Shown piece after piece: positions 1-6,855 of a stretch of 20,868 bases of DNA; within the stretch, counting starts at the first letter, position 1, and each line of letters opens with the position of its first letter. The translations under genes were made by a program, and so were the position numbers. The notes under the pieces are model-generated. The model had not been told where the DNA came from. It saw only the letters and a program-made list of their open reading frames with translations, and made no database searches. The DNA lies in IMG/VR virus record IMGVR_UViG_3300020158_000019, positions 1-20,868 of that record. One strand, 5' to 3'. This DNA comes from a virus.

Positions 1-447
1 AGCACTAGAACCAAAATAGAAAGCAATAATTCCTGTCCAAGCAGTACCAAGTGAACCAAGCATAATCATTAAGGGTGTGTTGCTAGTGTCCGCTGGAGTA
101 ACCATAAGATAGGCAAGTATGCCAAAGAACCCCCCAGTAACAAGAATAGAAAGCACAGGAGGGATAAGACTCTGAGTAGTAGTCTGCATATCTCTAGCAC
201 TTTTTCTATCCTCCACAGCAAGTTGTTCAAAATTTAAACCTAATGCTTGTGTCTGTTCTTTGAATTTAATTTCTTCAAGTTTGACAGCCGCTATCTGTTC
301 AGCAGATAATTTGTTTTCACTTATCATACTCTGAACTTGGTCAGGTGCAACTCCAAACAATTTGCTCAATGCTGTAACGGCAAGACCAGCCAATGGTCCA
401 CCTAGACAAGTAGCAATAGTAGGAGCTATCTGATTAAGCCAATTCAT
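1..447 (-). CDS. Three-helix phage holin (GTA_holin_3TM type), 3' end cut by window edge
   Basis: The reading frame is open from ATG at 447 to position 1, giving 149 residues without a stop. Three hydrophobic segments are visible: about residues 8-27 (IAPTIATCLGGPLAGLAVTA), 94-115 (LIPPVLSILVTGGFFGILAYL) and 125-146 (PLMIMLGSLGTAWTGIIAFYF). The soluble linker carries the motif AVEDRKSARDMQ, which I recognise from three-TM holins used for lysis or gene-transfer-agent release. The role inferred is permeabilising the inner membrane at lysis. The gene overlaps the upstream 83-residue gene in an ATGA junction, so translation is probably coupled. Related proteins are only slightly longer, so few residues should be missing. 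Alternative: another small membrane protein of the lysis cassette. Confidence 0.85.
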   Translation of the reverse strand, partial: MNWLNQIAPTIATCLGGPLAGLAVTALSKLFGVAPDQVQSMISENKLSAEQIAAVKLEEIKFKEQTQALGLNFEQLAVEDRKSARDMQTTTQSLIPPVLSILVTGGFFGILAYLMVTPADTSNTPLMIMLGSLGTAWTGIIAFYFGSSA

Positions 448-695
448 CTGTCTGCTTTTGAATCTAATTTAAATTCAATTCTATCCAGCTTTTTAAATAT
501 GGCATCTGACAATCTATCTAAATCATCATGCTTTACATATTCTCCAGCTACTAATACTTCAATCTTGGAAACTTTCTCAGCAAGCTCTTTATCAGCATCT
601 CTTAAATCACGCAAAGAATCCCACATAAACTTTAGGAAGAATCCTATTGCTACATTCATCAGCCCAAAGAGCCAGTTGAGAAAAGTTTGTTCCAT
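444..695 (-). CDS. Small membrane-anchored coiled-coil protein, probable lysis-cassette accessory
   Basis: 83 residues. A hydrophobic segment at about residues 5-25 (FLNWLFGLMNVAIGFFLKFMW) is followed by a charged, heptad-like helix (residues 28-50), a short VLVAGEYV motif and a second helix rich in K, D and L (residues 56-83). The layout, one N-terminal membrane helix plus coiled coil, recalls XhlA-like or holin-partner proteins of phages. It lies directly upstream of the three-TM holin and overlaps it by 4 bp, which supports a lysis role. Start ATG at 695 is 2 bp after the stop of the preceding gene. Family is not certain; a membrane-bound late structural protein is the alternative. Confidence 0.7.
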   Translation of the reverse strand: MEQTFLNWLFGLMNVAIGFFLKFMWDSLRDLRDADKELAEKVSKIEVLVAGEYVKHDDLDRLSDAIFKKLDRIEFKLDSKADR

Positions 696-697
696 TA

Positions 698-871
698 TCA
701 GCTTTCTTTATTCTTTAATTCATCAGGTACTTGAGGTTCGCATTGTTCTTTAATTAAATTCATCAAAGCCATAGCATTAGTTTTAGCTGGTCTTTCACCT
801 AAAGATTCTAGAATAAAATTTACATCGCCAATTTCTAACTCTAATTTCATTTTTGGTAGTTCTGTTGTCAT
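698..871 (-). CDS. 57-residue phage protein of unknown function
   Basis: Short ORF from ATG at 871 to TGA at 700-698. It begins MTTELPKMKLELEIGDVNFI and contains the segment GERPAKTNAMALMNLIKEQ, ending in an acidic tail. A clear ribosome binding site (AAAGGAAAAGAC) precedes ATG in the 11-bp gap after the long fibre gene, and the next gene begins 2 bp after its stop, so it fits the operon exactly. It looks soluble and mixed alpha/beta. I have an impression of similar small proteins in other phage late regions but cannot name a function; a fibre-assembly or lysis accessory is possible. Confidence 0.75.
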   Translation of the reverse strand: MTTELPKMKLELEIGDVNFILESLGERPAKTNAMALMNLIKEQCEPQVPDELKNKES

Positions 872-882
872 GTCTTTTCCTT

Positions 883-3276
883 TTATACAATTACCCAGTT
901 TGAACCTGTCGGGATAGTCACAGTAATACCAGTATTGATGGTAATAGGACCAGCCGATTGACCATTTGCACCAGTTGTCATTGTATAGTTACTGGTAATA
1001 GTTTGTCCATTCTCCCATACGCATCCATTTGCAAAACTACTATTAGAAGCATTTGTAGCGTTTGTTGCCGTTGTTGCTGTTGTGGCAGTTGTAGCTGTTG
1101 CCGCATTTCCTGTGCATGAGCCTGAAGAACCAGTTGTGTTTTGATTTAGCGTAGGAATATCTGCGGCTTGAATTGTAGACATAACGACATTCGTGCCGTT
1201 GCCACGAAGATAAGAGCCGCTAGTAACTGCTCCAGCAAAAGCGTTCATCGCTAACTGTGCTGTCGTTGTTCCTGTTCCGCCGTTTGCAAGACTTAAAGTA
1301 CCAGCAAGGGTAATAGCACCAGCAGTAGCGGTAGAAGGAGTAAAGCCAGTTGTGCCAGCACTAAATGTCGTTACACCACCAGCCGCACCGCTAGATGCCG
1401 CAGTAATGCGACCTTGTGCATCTACTGTAATATTTGTATTAGTGTAAGAGCCAGCCGTAACAGCAGTATTAGCAAGAGCAATAGTTCCTGATGTTGTAAT
1501 TGTTCCGCCTGACAATCCTGTTCCAGCAACAATACTTGTAACTGTTCCTGTATTTGAAGTGTATCCGCTAGGGTTAGATGCCGCATAAGCACCTAAATTA
1601 GTTAATGCTCCACCCGCAGTCGTAGCTCCAGTACCACCATTTGCAATAGCTACTGTTCCCGTAACATTAGACGCCGTTCCAGTAGTGTTTTGATTTAGCG
1701 TAGGCACATCAGCCGACAATAAAGCACGGAATGTTGGCACACCAGCAACTCCATTAGGAGCAATCAATAGTTGATTAGCCGTCTGACTTGCAAAGTTTGA
1801 GGCTGTTACTGCAAGAGTGCCACCTAAAGTAAGGTTGCCTGATGTAGTAACTGTGCCTGTTAAAGTTAAACCGCTAACTGTTCCAGTACCACCCACAGAA
1901 GTAACTGTTCCTGTATTGCTTGTTTTGTTGTTAAATGTTGTCCAATCTGCGGCACTTAAAGCACCACGATTAGTCGCTGAAGCAGTTGGAACATTCAAAG
2001 TAATAACTGGAGTGGTTGTCCCAGTAGCAACAGTTGAACTTAAATCTGTTCCAGTTGTGCCTAAAGTTAATGCCGCAACGCTAGTAACTGTTCCTGTATT
2101 TGATGTAAAACCGCTAGGATTAGAAGCCGCATAAGCCCCTAATGCTGTTAAAGCTAATGGAGCTGTGATAGCACCAGTACCACCATTGGCAATAGCGACT
2201 GTGCCTGTTACATTGGCAGAAGTACCAGTTGTGTTTTGATTTAGCGTAGGAAATGTGCAGTTAGTTAATGTTCCGCTTGATGGTGTACCCAACGCACCGC
2301 CTACTGTTACATAAGAGCCAGCCGCTTGTTTGCCATTAAATGTATTCCAATCAGTAGAAGTCAAATATCCGCTTACTGTAGTTGTAGCGGCTGGCATTGA
2401 AATAGCAGGAGTATTGCCACCGCTACTGACTACTGGTGCTGTTCCTGTAACGCTAGTAACTGTTCCACCGCTTGAAGGTGCTGTATTAGTAACAGTAAAG
2501 TTAGGGTAAGTACCAGTAACACTAATTCCTGTGCCATTTGTAAAAGCTACAGTTTGGTCAGGAGCAGTATTTGTAATAGTTAAAGTACCGCTTGCTGTTA
2601 TAGGACTACCAGTAACGCTTATTCCTGTTCCAGCAGTTGCCGCAACAGAAGTAACTGTGCCAGTTGTAGATGATGTACCAGCACCAATAGCAGTTCTAAA
2701 GGTTGCCGCATCTAATGTACTTACTGTGTTATCTGCATTGATTCTTGGGAATGTAATAGCTGTAGGATTGGTCAGCGTAAAGAAATTTTGACCAACAGTA
2801 GTACCGCCAAGACTTGTTCTGCCTGTTGCCGCAACAAGACTTGTAGCACCGCCATCCCATCTTAAATTATTAGTGTAAGCAGTATCCCAATTTGTCTGAC
2901 TAGCTGTAGTAGGTATTGAATAACCAGCAGTCAATGTAACCGCTAATGTGCCAGTTGTTGTAATTGGTGAGCCTGTTACTGTAAGACCAGTAGGCACAGT
3001 CATAGCAACGGAAGTAACTGTTCCACTACCTGATGCAGTTGCGTTAATCCAATTAGTGCCGTTGTATTGTAATACTTGATTAGTAGACGGAGTTGTAATA
3101 ACTACACCGCTTAACGCTGGAAGTGTGCCAGCACCTACTTGGACAATGGATGTGCCATTGTTAATATAGATTTTTTGGTCTGCCATATTAACTGCTAACT
3201 CTCCCGAAGTAGTGTTAGCAGTTGTAGGCACATTACTAGCCGTATTACTACGCTTTGGTTTTATTACATTAGCCAT
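883..3276 (-). CDS. Large repeat-rich tail fibre protein (797 aa)
   Basis: Predicted extended adhesin on the virion tail. Residues 1-50 form a collar-like N-terminal domain (SGELAVNMADQKIYINNG) of the kind seen at the start of many phage tail fibres and resembling the N-terminal domain of major tropism determinants. The body (about 60-720) is low-complexity beta-rich Thr/Gly/Ser sequence with six copies of GTVTS[VI], several NGGTG motifs and three copies of PTLNQNTTG spaced 182-183 residues apart. A tract of A-T-T/A-T-N triplets lies near residues 727-744. The last ~45 residues (from WENGQTIT to SNWVIV) match the end of the 155-residue protein at 7603-8070. The RBS AGGGA is 6 bp before ATG. 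It is probably a trimeric receptor-binding fibre. Confidence 0.88.
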   Translation of the reverse strand: MANVIKPKRSNTASNVPTTANTTSGELAVNMADQKIYINNGTSIVQVGAGTLPALSGVVITTPSTNQVLQYNGTNWINATASGSGTVTSVAMTVPTGLTVTGSPITTTGTLAVTLTAGYSIPTTASQTNWDTAYTNNLRWDGGATSLVAATGRTSLGGTTVGQNFFTLTNPTAITFPRINADNTVSTLDAATFRTAIGAGTSSTTGTVTSVAATAGTGISVTGSPITASGTLTITNTAPDQTVAFTNGTGISVTGTYPNFTVTNTAPSSGGTVTSVTGTAPVVSSGGNTPAISMPAATTTVSGYLTSTDWNTFNGKQAAGSYVTVGGALGTPSSGTLTNCTFPTLNQNTTGTSANVTGTVAIANGGTGAITAPLALTALGAYAASNPSGFTSNTGTVTSVAALTLGTTGTDLSSTVATGTTTPVITLNVPTASATNRGALSAADWTTFNNKTSNTGTVTSVGGTGTVSGLTLTGTVTTSGNLTLGGTLAVTASNFASQTANQLLIAPNGVAGVPTFRALLSADVPTLNQNTTGTASNVTGTVAIANGGTGATTAGGALTNLGAYAASNPSGYTSNTGTVTSIVAGTGLSGGTITTSGTIALANTAVTAGSYTNTNITVDAQGRITAASSGAAGGVTTFSAGTTGFTPSTATAGAITLAGTLSLANGGTGTTTAQLAMNAFAGAVTSGSYLRGNGTNVVMSTIQAADIPTLNQNTTGSSGSCTGNAATATTATTATTATNATNASNSSFANGCVWENGQTITSNYTMTTGANGQSAGPITINTGITVTIPTGSNWVIV
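1046..1099 (-). repeat. 9-bp-period low-complexity tract inside the long fibre gene
   Basis: Six consecutive 9-bp units on the plus strand (agaagcatt, then gtagcgttt, gttgccgtt, gttgctgtt, gtggcagtt, gtagctgtt) encode Ala-Thr-Thr or Ala-Thr-Asn triplets, read on the minus strand. Units are degenerate at third codon positions, so selection acts on the protein repeat more than on exact DNA identity. Such tracts can change length in frame. Confidence 0.7.
1136..2250 (-). repeat. Three-copy long-period repeat in the fibre gene (period 546-549 bp)
   Basis: An identical 20-bp stretch (gtgttttgatttagcgtagg on the plus strand) occurs at 1136-1155, 1685-1704 and 2231-2250, encoding PTLNQNT. Spacings are 549 and 546 bp, both multiples of three, so the protein period is 182-183 residues. 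In the two units that start at 2250 and 1704 the first ~57 residues are nearly the same, running from TLNQNTTG through VAIANGGTGA, GAYAASNPSG and SNTGTVTS. The third copy leads into the C-terminal tip. Confidence 0.8.
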
Positions 3277-3329
3277 TTGGCATCCCTATTCTTGCTATAT
3301 AGCAGGGTTAATAAAAATTTAATCGTGCA

Positions 3330-4841
3330 TCAGAATGTTCCACCATCAATAGTAATACCATCAAAAGTAGTCAAATTGGTAATTGAACCGCCAGTAATTG
3401 CAACGCTGGAAGCCGCCTGTGTAGACATTGTACCAAGACCAGTAATATCGGTATTAGGGATAGTAGAAGAAGCTGTAAATGCAGTAGTGCCACTCGCTTT
3501 AACATATCCAGTCAATGTAGCAACCCCTGTTCCGCCATTGGCTACTGCAAGAGTACCAGTAACACCAGTAGTCATAGGCAAGCCTGTGCAGTTAGTCAAT
3601 ACACCGCTTGTAGGAGTGCCAAGTAAAGGAGTAACTAATGTCGGGCTTGTAGCAAATACTAAAGCTCCAGTTCCAGTTTTATCAGTAACAGCCGCTAATA
3701 AATTAGCAGATGATGGAGTAGTCAAGAATGTAGAGACCCCAGTACCCATACCAGTAACAGAGCCGATTGCTGGAGTAATAGTAGTATTAGTTACACTTGT
3801 TACTTGACCTTGTGCATTAGTTACAAATACAGGAGTCTGAGTAGCAGAGCCATAAGTACCAGCAGTACCAGCATTAGTGATGCTAAATACTGTGCCAGTA
3901 AGCGTTAATCCTGTTCCAGCAGTATAAGTACCCGCACCGCTAAATTGTGTCCAAGTGACGGCTGTAGTGCCTAAAGTGCCACCCGCATTTACTGTGCAAA
4001 CCCAACCAGTATCAGATTGTGTTGTTCCTGATTCAACAAATACATAAGCAGAAACTAATTCAGCCCAAGTATCAGCATCAGTAGTCCTAGTCCAAGCAGA
4101 AGCAGAAGCAAGATAAAGACCATTCTGAGATTGAGTGGTTTGATTCTTAACTAATACTCTATCGCCAGCAACAATAGAAACACCATCAATAGTTTGAGCC
4201 GCAGATAGCGTGATGTTTGCAGTAGTAGCCGCAACAACGGAAGCCTTAGTATCAAGACCTTGTGCCACATTATCTACATAGTATTTAGTTGCCGCATCTT
4301 GATTGCTGATAGGGTCAGCAAGACCAGTAATTTTAAATCCACCAAACGCATAATCGGCAGTAGGTACAGTTAAGTCGTTAATGTTTGCTGAAGTTGCCGC
4401 AGTAATAAGACCTTTGGCATTAACAGTCATTTTTAAATATGTACCCACATTACTATTAACTGTAGCAAGTGTACCTGTACCAGTTACATTCCCTGTACCA
4501 TCAAAAGAACCTGATGTGTAGGCTATATCACCAGTAATGGAAATTGTGCGACCAGTAGCAAGTGCAGTAGCAGTACCAGCGTTACCAGTAATAGAACCAG
4601 TAATAGTAGAACTAAATGTCTTTGCTCCACCGATTGTCTGAGTGGTAGAAGTATCAACAAAAGCCCCGTTACCAGCGATAGCAATAATTGAAGTTGCAGA
4701 GCCACCCGAACCTCCCGTGCCTGTTCCGTAATACAAAATATTTGTTTGTTCATTAAATGCTAATTCAGCATTTGCTAATGAAGCTGGAGCACCCGCACCA
4801 CCGCCATTTGCCCGTCTTTTAATACGAATAGTATTACTCAT
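3330..4841 (-). CDS. Tail fibre protein (503 aa)
   Basis: Residues 1-45 form a collar-like fibre N-terminus (IRIKRR, then LANAELAFNEQTNILYYGTG) parallel to that of the 797-residue fibre. A GNAGTATAL segment near 87-95 and a TGLADP...DAATKYYVD motif at 172-190 are typical of phage tail fibres. Residues about 195-300 form a discrete domain (IVAGDRVLVKNQT, GLYLASASAWTRTTDAD, then TWTQF) that I recognise from many fibre proteins. After it come NGGTG and GTPTSGVLTNCT repeats also found in the neighbouring fibre, and the protein ends in GITIDGGTF. ATG at 4841 has the RBS TAGGAGC. It is likely a virion adhesin or fibre segment co-assembling with the 797-residue protein. Confidence 0.87.
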   Translation of the reverse strand: MSNTIRIKRRANGGGAGAPASLANAELAFNEQTNILYYGTGTGGSGGSATSIIAIAGNGAFVDTSTTQTIGGAKTFSSTITGSITGNAGTATALATGRTISITGDIAYTSGSFDGTGNVTGTGTLATVNSNVGTYLKMTVNAKGLITAATSANINDLTVPTADYAFGGFKITGLADPISNQDAATKYYVDNVAQGLDTKASVVAATTANITLSAAQTIDGVSIVAGDRVLVKNQTTQSQNGLYLASASAWTRTTDADTWAELVSAYVFVESGTTQSDTGWVCTVNAGGTLGTTAVTWTQFSGAGTYTAGTGLTLTGTVFSITNAGTAGTYGSATQTPVFVTNAQGQVTSVTNTTITPAIGSVTGMGTGVSTFLTTPSSANLLAAVTDKTGTGALVFATSPTLVTPLLGTPTSGVLTNCTGLPMTTGVTGTLAVANGGTGVATLTGYVKASGTTAFTASSTIPNTDITGLGTMSTQAASSVAITGGSITNLTTFDGITIDGGTF

Positions 4842-4856
4842 TTGATGCTCCTAATT

Positions 4857-5093
4857 TTAAAAGTTACCGCCATCAGCGATTTCTACTTGGTTTACATTGA
4901 CCCATTGATTACTTAAAAACATTAAAGCGTCATAGTTAGTTGGCGAGGAAATAGCTATTGGAAATCCGCCAATATCATTTGGACCAGCAGGACCAATTAA
5001 GCCTCTGTTAATTTCTATCTTTTGCTGTGGTGTAGGTACAACTTCAACATTGATATTGTTTCCATCTTGAACTTGTATGCTTAGATTAGCCAT
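4857..5093 (-). CDS. Small fibre-associated structural protein (78 aa)
   Basis: 78 residues with a beta-like N-terminus (MANLSIQVQDGNNINVEVV), a short collagen-like GPAGP, and the motif YDALMFLSNQWVNVNQVEI. This last motif resembles the NGTNWINA stretch of phage fibre N-termini. It ends ADGGNF, close to the IDGGTF end of the adjacent 503-residue fibre. The gene starts 2 bp after the previous stop and is followed by a 15-bp gap with the next gene's RBS. Placement suggests a linker or short fibre subunit joined to the fibre complex. No enzymatic motif seen. Confidence 0.68.
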   Translation of the reverse strand: MANLSIQVQDGNNINVEVVPTPQQKIEINRGLIGPAGPNDIGGFPIAISSPTNYDALMFLSNQWVNVNQVEIADGGNF

Positions 5094-5095
5094 TT

Positions 5096-5581
5096 TTATT
5101 CTTTCACAATGCCATCAGAACGAACTAAAAACAATAAAAAAATAATATTATCTTCCGCTGGACTAGAGCCAGTAATTGGAAAACTAATTTTTATACGACC
5201 CGAGTAACCGATGCCATCAATATCGTTAATATTTAATTCTGCATCGCTAGAAATAAGACCCCAAGCATCTGAATCAATTACAAGCGTAAATTGACCAGCT
5301 AAATTGCTTCTATTTGTAATGGTTAAAGATACTGGGTCAGGTGTAGGAGTAAAATCTGCTATGTCAAAAGTAAGTCCATAACGACTGTCTTTAACATTAG
5401 AAAGTTGTCTGCGAATAATTTGAGCATCAATGGTTGCATCAGTCAAATCTACGGCATCGCCAGCAGTATTTGTCATGGTCAAATTCCAAAATGTATTCTG
5501 ATTGAATACTAGCTCACCAGTAATACAAGGGTTATCAAACCCACTTACTTGATAGATGGAATTTTTATTAAAAACAGCCAT
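5096..5581 (-). CDS. Beta-rich tail-tip or fibre-attachment protein (161 aa)
   Basis: 161 residues starting MAVFNKNSIYQVSGFDNPC. The pattern (FWNLTMTN, AGDAVDLTDATIDAQIIRR, SLTITNRSNLAGQFTLVID, GRIKISFPI) is a run of beta strands like an immunoglobulin-type or BppU-N-like domain used to attach receptor-binding proteins to a tail tip. That resemblance is from pattern only. ATG at 5581 has the RBS AGGGGCTGAT. It follows the longest gap of the window (88 bp), which could carry a promoter. A hypothetical structural protein is the safe fallback. Confidence 0.65.
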   Translation of the reverse strand: MAVFNKNSIYQVSGFDNPCITGELVFNQNTFWNLTMTNTAGDAVDLTDATIDAQIIRRQLSNVKDSRYGLTFDIADFTPTPDPVSLTITNRSNLAGQFTLVIDSDAWGLISSDAELNINDIDGIGYSGRIKISFPITGSSPAEDNIIFLLFLVRSDGIVKE

Positions 5582-5637
5582 ATCAGCCCCTAATCTCGGT
5601 TATAGCCCCATGCACTCACGGAAGCCGCTAATTATGT

Positions 5638-5666
5638 CTTATATTGTTTTGCTTATTGTAACTTAA
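5638..5666 (-). promoter_or_regulatory. Possible sigma-70-like promoter in the 88-bp gap
   Basis: On the minus strand TTAAGT (5666-5661) and TATAAG (5643-5638) are separated by 17 bp, upstream of ATG at 5581. The -10 matches 5 of 6 consensus bases but the -35 only 3 of 6, and AT-rich DNA gives such matches by chance. An alternative pair is TTACAA/CATAAT with a 19-bp spacer. It is listed because this is the largest non-coding gap in the fibre region. Confidence 0.25.
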
Positions 5667-5669
5667 TTT

Positions 5670-5894
5670 TTAGCCTATTAATGCCTTTACTTCATCTTGC
5701 GTTAAACCTAATTCGTCAAGTTGTGTTTGTAAATCAGCAATTTGTTTAGCAATTACAGTAGGCAATTCAGCTTTACGCTTGGCTTCGTCAGCTTCCCATT
5801 GAGCATATTGAGCTTGTGCTTGTGCTATTTCTTCAACAGTTAGCTCAACAATTTTTTGTTCACCAGTAGTAACATCAATTTCTATTTTGTTCAT
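5670..5894 (-). CDS. Short charged helical protein, possible fibre-assembly factor (74 aa)
   Basis: 74 residues: an N-terminal strand (MNKIEIDVTTGEQKIVELT) followed by a long helix with heptad-like spacing (EEIAQAQAQYAQWEADEAKR) and a second helix (IADLQTQLDELGLTQDEVKA). No hydrophobic segment. Small proteins of this shape often sit next to phage fibre genes; an assembly-chaperone role is inference. ATG at 5894 lies just after the stop of the upstream adhesin, with GAG of that stop region as a weak RBS, implying translational coupling. Confidence 0.65.
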   Translation of the reverse strand: MNKIEIDVTTGEQKIVELTVEEIAQAQAQYAQWEADEAKRKAELPTVIAKQIADLQTQLDELGLTQDEVKALIG

Positions 5895-5897
5895 GGC

Positions 5898-6434
5898 TTA
5901 CTCGTAAAGAATGTTAATTTTGCCAGCGGTAAATGTATCTGTACCATTTACAGTTGTAATTCTAAGTTGCGTTAAAGCACCTGATAAAGCTATTGAATAC
6001 GATGTATAAAAAATATAATTAGCGTCAGATTGTGCTGTAAATCCGTTGCCAGCCCAAGTGTTAGAAGAAGAATCTAACAAACAAATTGTTACAATTCCAT
6101 GCCTTACATTTGTAGGTGTATCATGAAACTGAACAAATCCAGTTGTAGGGTTACCGCAAGCACCGCCAGCACCATTGCTATATAAATAAGCTCCTAAATA
6201 CCCTGATGTAACAATTCCACCACTTGTTCCTAATTGAACTTGCCAATTAGAACTTCCGCTTGTTGAAACTCCGCTATACATTACAGTTATGCGTTTTACC
6301 CAAGAAGGAATAGAAGTGTAATTGATGCTTGTGCCGCTTGTAGAATTTACAGAAGTACCGCTAGTTACTACACCACCAGCATAGCCAGTAGCCGCACTAA
6401 AAGTAGGTGTGCTTCCTGAAATAGTAACAGCCAT
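5898..6434 (-). CDS. Tail fibre tip/adhesin domain protein (178 aa)
   Basis: 178 residues forming essentially one domain that I recognise as a frequent C-terminal module of phage fibre proteins. Landmarks are SGTSINYTSIPSWVKRITVM (about 33-52), VQLGTSGGI, a Gly/Ser-rich loop, a strand GIVTICLLDSSSNTW, and the ending LRITTVNGTDTFTAGKINIL. Here it stands as its own gene after a short N-terminal leader (MAVTISGSTPTFSAATG). It probably forms a beta-structured distal tip for receptor contact. RBS AAGGTG, ATG at 6434, stop 4 bp before the next gene's start. Confidence 0.82.
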   Translation of the reverse strand: MAVTISGSTPTFSAATGYAGGVVTSGTSVNSTSGTSINYTSIPSWVKRITVMYSGVSTSGSSNWQVQLGTSGGIVTSGYLGAYLYSNGAGGACGNPTTGFVQFHDTPTNVRHGIVTICLLDSSSNTWAGNGFTAQSDANYIFYTSYSIALSGALTQLRITTVNGTDTFTAGKINILYE

Positions 6435-6436
6435 GA

Positions 6437-6841
6437 TTACACCTTAATGGCTCGTAAGCCTTCTAAAGTTGTTTCGGCATCTGCCAAAGAAGTTACATCA
6501 CGCAATCTAGCTTTTTCAGCAACGATAGCTGAAGTATCAGCACCAGTTTCTAATGCTCTTTGGAAAGCTACATCTTGTGCGGCAAGCAAAGGTTCTCTTT
6601 CGCTACGCAAACGCTTCTTGGTGAGTTCTGTAGCTTTAGCTAGGCTCACTTCTACTTTGCCAGCTTTCAATTCCCAAGCATCAAAGAAGTCATTGTGTTG
6701 ATTAGGAAGGGAAGATTGTTCGACAATTAAAGAACCTTTAGGGGTATCTTTAGTTTGTACCGCTTCGATTGAAATTTCGCCAGTAGGGATGCAAACTGAT
6801 ACACCACCATTGTCGTTAGTAAAAATAATTGCTTGTGTCAT
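6437..6841 (-). CDS. Phage protein beside fibre genes, possible tail-fibre assembly factor (134 aa)
   Basis: The start is placed at ATG 6841 (MTQAIIFTNDNGGVSVC), which has the RBS AAAGGAAAC; the longer reading to 6919 would overlap the upstream gene and lacks such a site. The N-terminal half is beta-like (IIFTNDNGGVSVCIPTGEIS) and includes DFFDAWEL. The C-terminal half is helical and charged (KKRLRSEREPLLAAQDVAFQ, then RALETGADTSAIVAEK and RLRDVT). This helix resembles C-terminal regions of phage fibre-assembly or DUF4376-like proteins. I infer a chaperone or accessory role; it is not proven. Confidence 0.72.
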   Translation of the reverse strand: MTQAIIFTNDNGGVSVCIPTGEISIEAVQTKDTPKGSLIVEQSSLPNQHNDFFDAWELKAGKVEVSLAKATELTKKRLRSEREPLLAAQDVAFQRALETGADTSAIVAEKARLRDVTSLADAETTLEGLRAIKV

Positions 6842-6855
6842 TTTGTTTCCTTTAA

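Noticed and set aside
1136-2250. CRISPR-like spaced repeats
   Set aside because: The regular 20-bp repeats are coding, in frame, 546-549 bp apart and encode a repeated fibre motif; spacing and context do not fit CRISPR.
3293-3304. Perfect 12-bp palindrome tgctatatagca between two fibre genes
   Set aside because: Too short to fold as a hairpin with a proper loop and could arise by chance in AT-rich DNA; no second copy seen, so no operator call.
3277-3807. Long open frame on the plus strand (176 codons)
   Set aside because: It lies antisense to the 503-residue fibre and is the mirror of a repetitive Thr/Val/Ala-rich sequence, which gives few stops. It has no RBS context and a Val/Pro-rich product with no domain.
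4523-4753. Second minus-strand frame inside the 503-residue fibre
   Set aside because: Out-of-frame shadow, Leu/Val-rich and low complexity; no RBS.
883-4841. Diversity-generating retroelement acting on the fibres
   Set aside because: The fibre N-termini resemble major tropism determinant collars, but no reverse transcriptase, template repeat or adenine-biased variable repeat is visible in the window.
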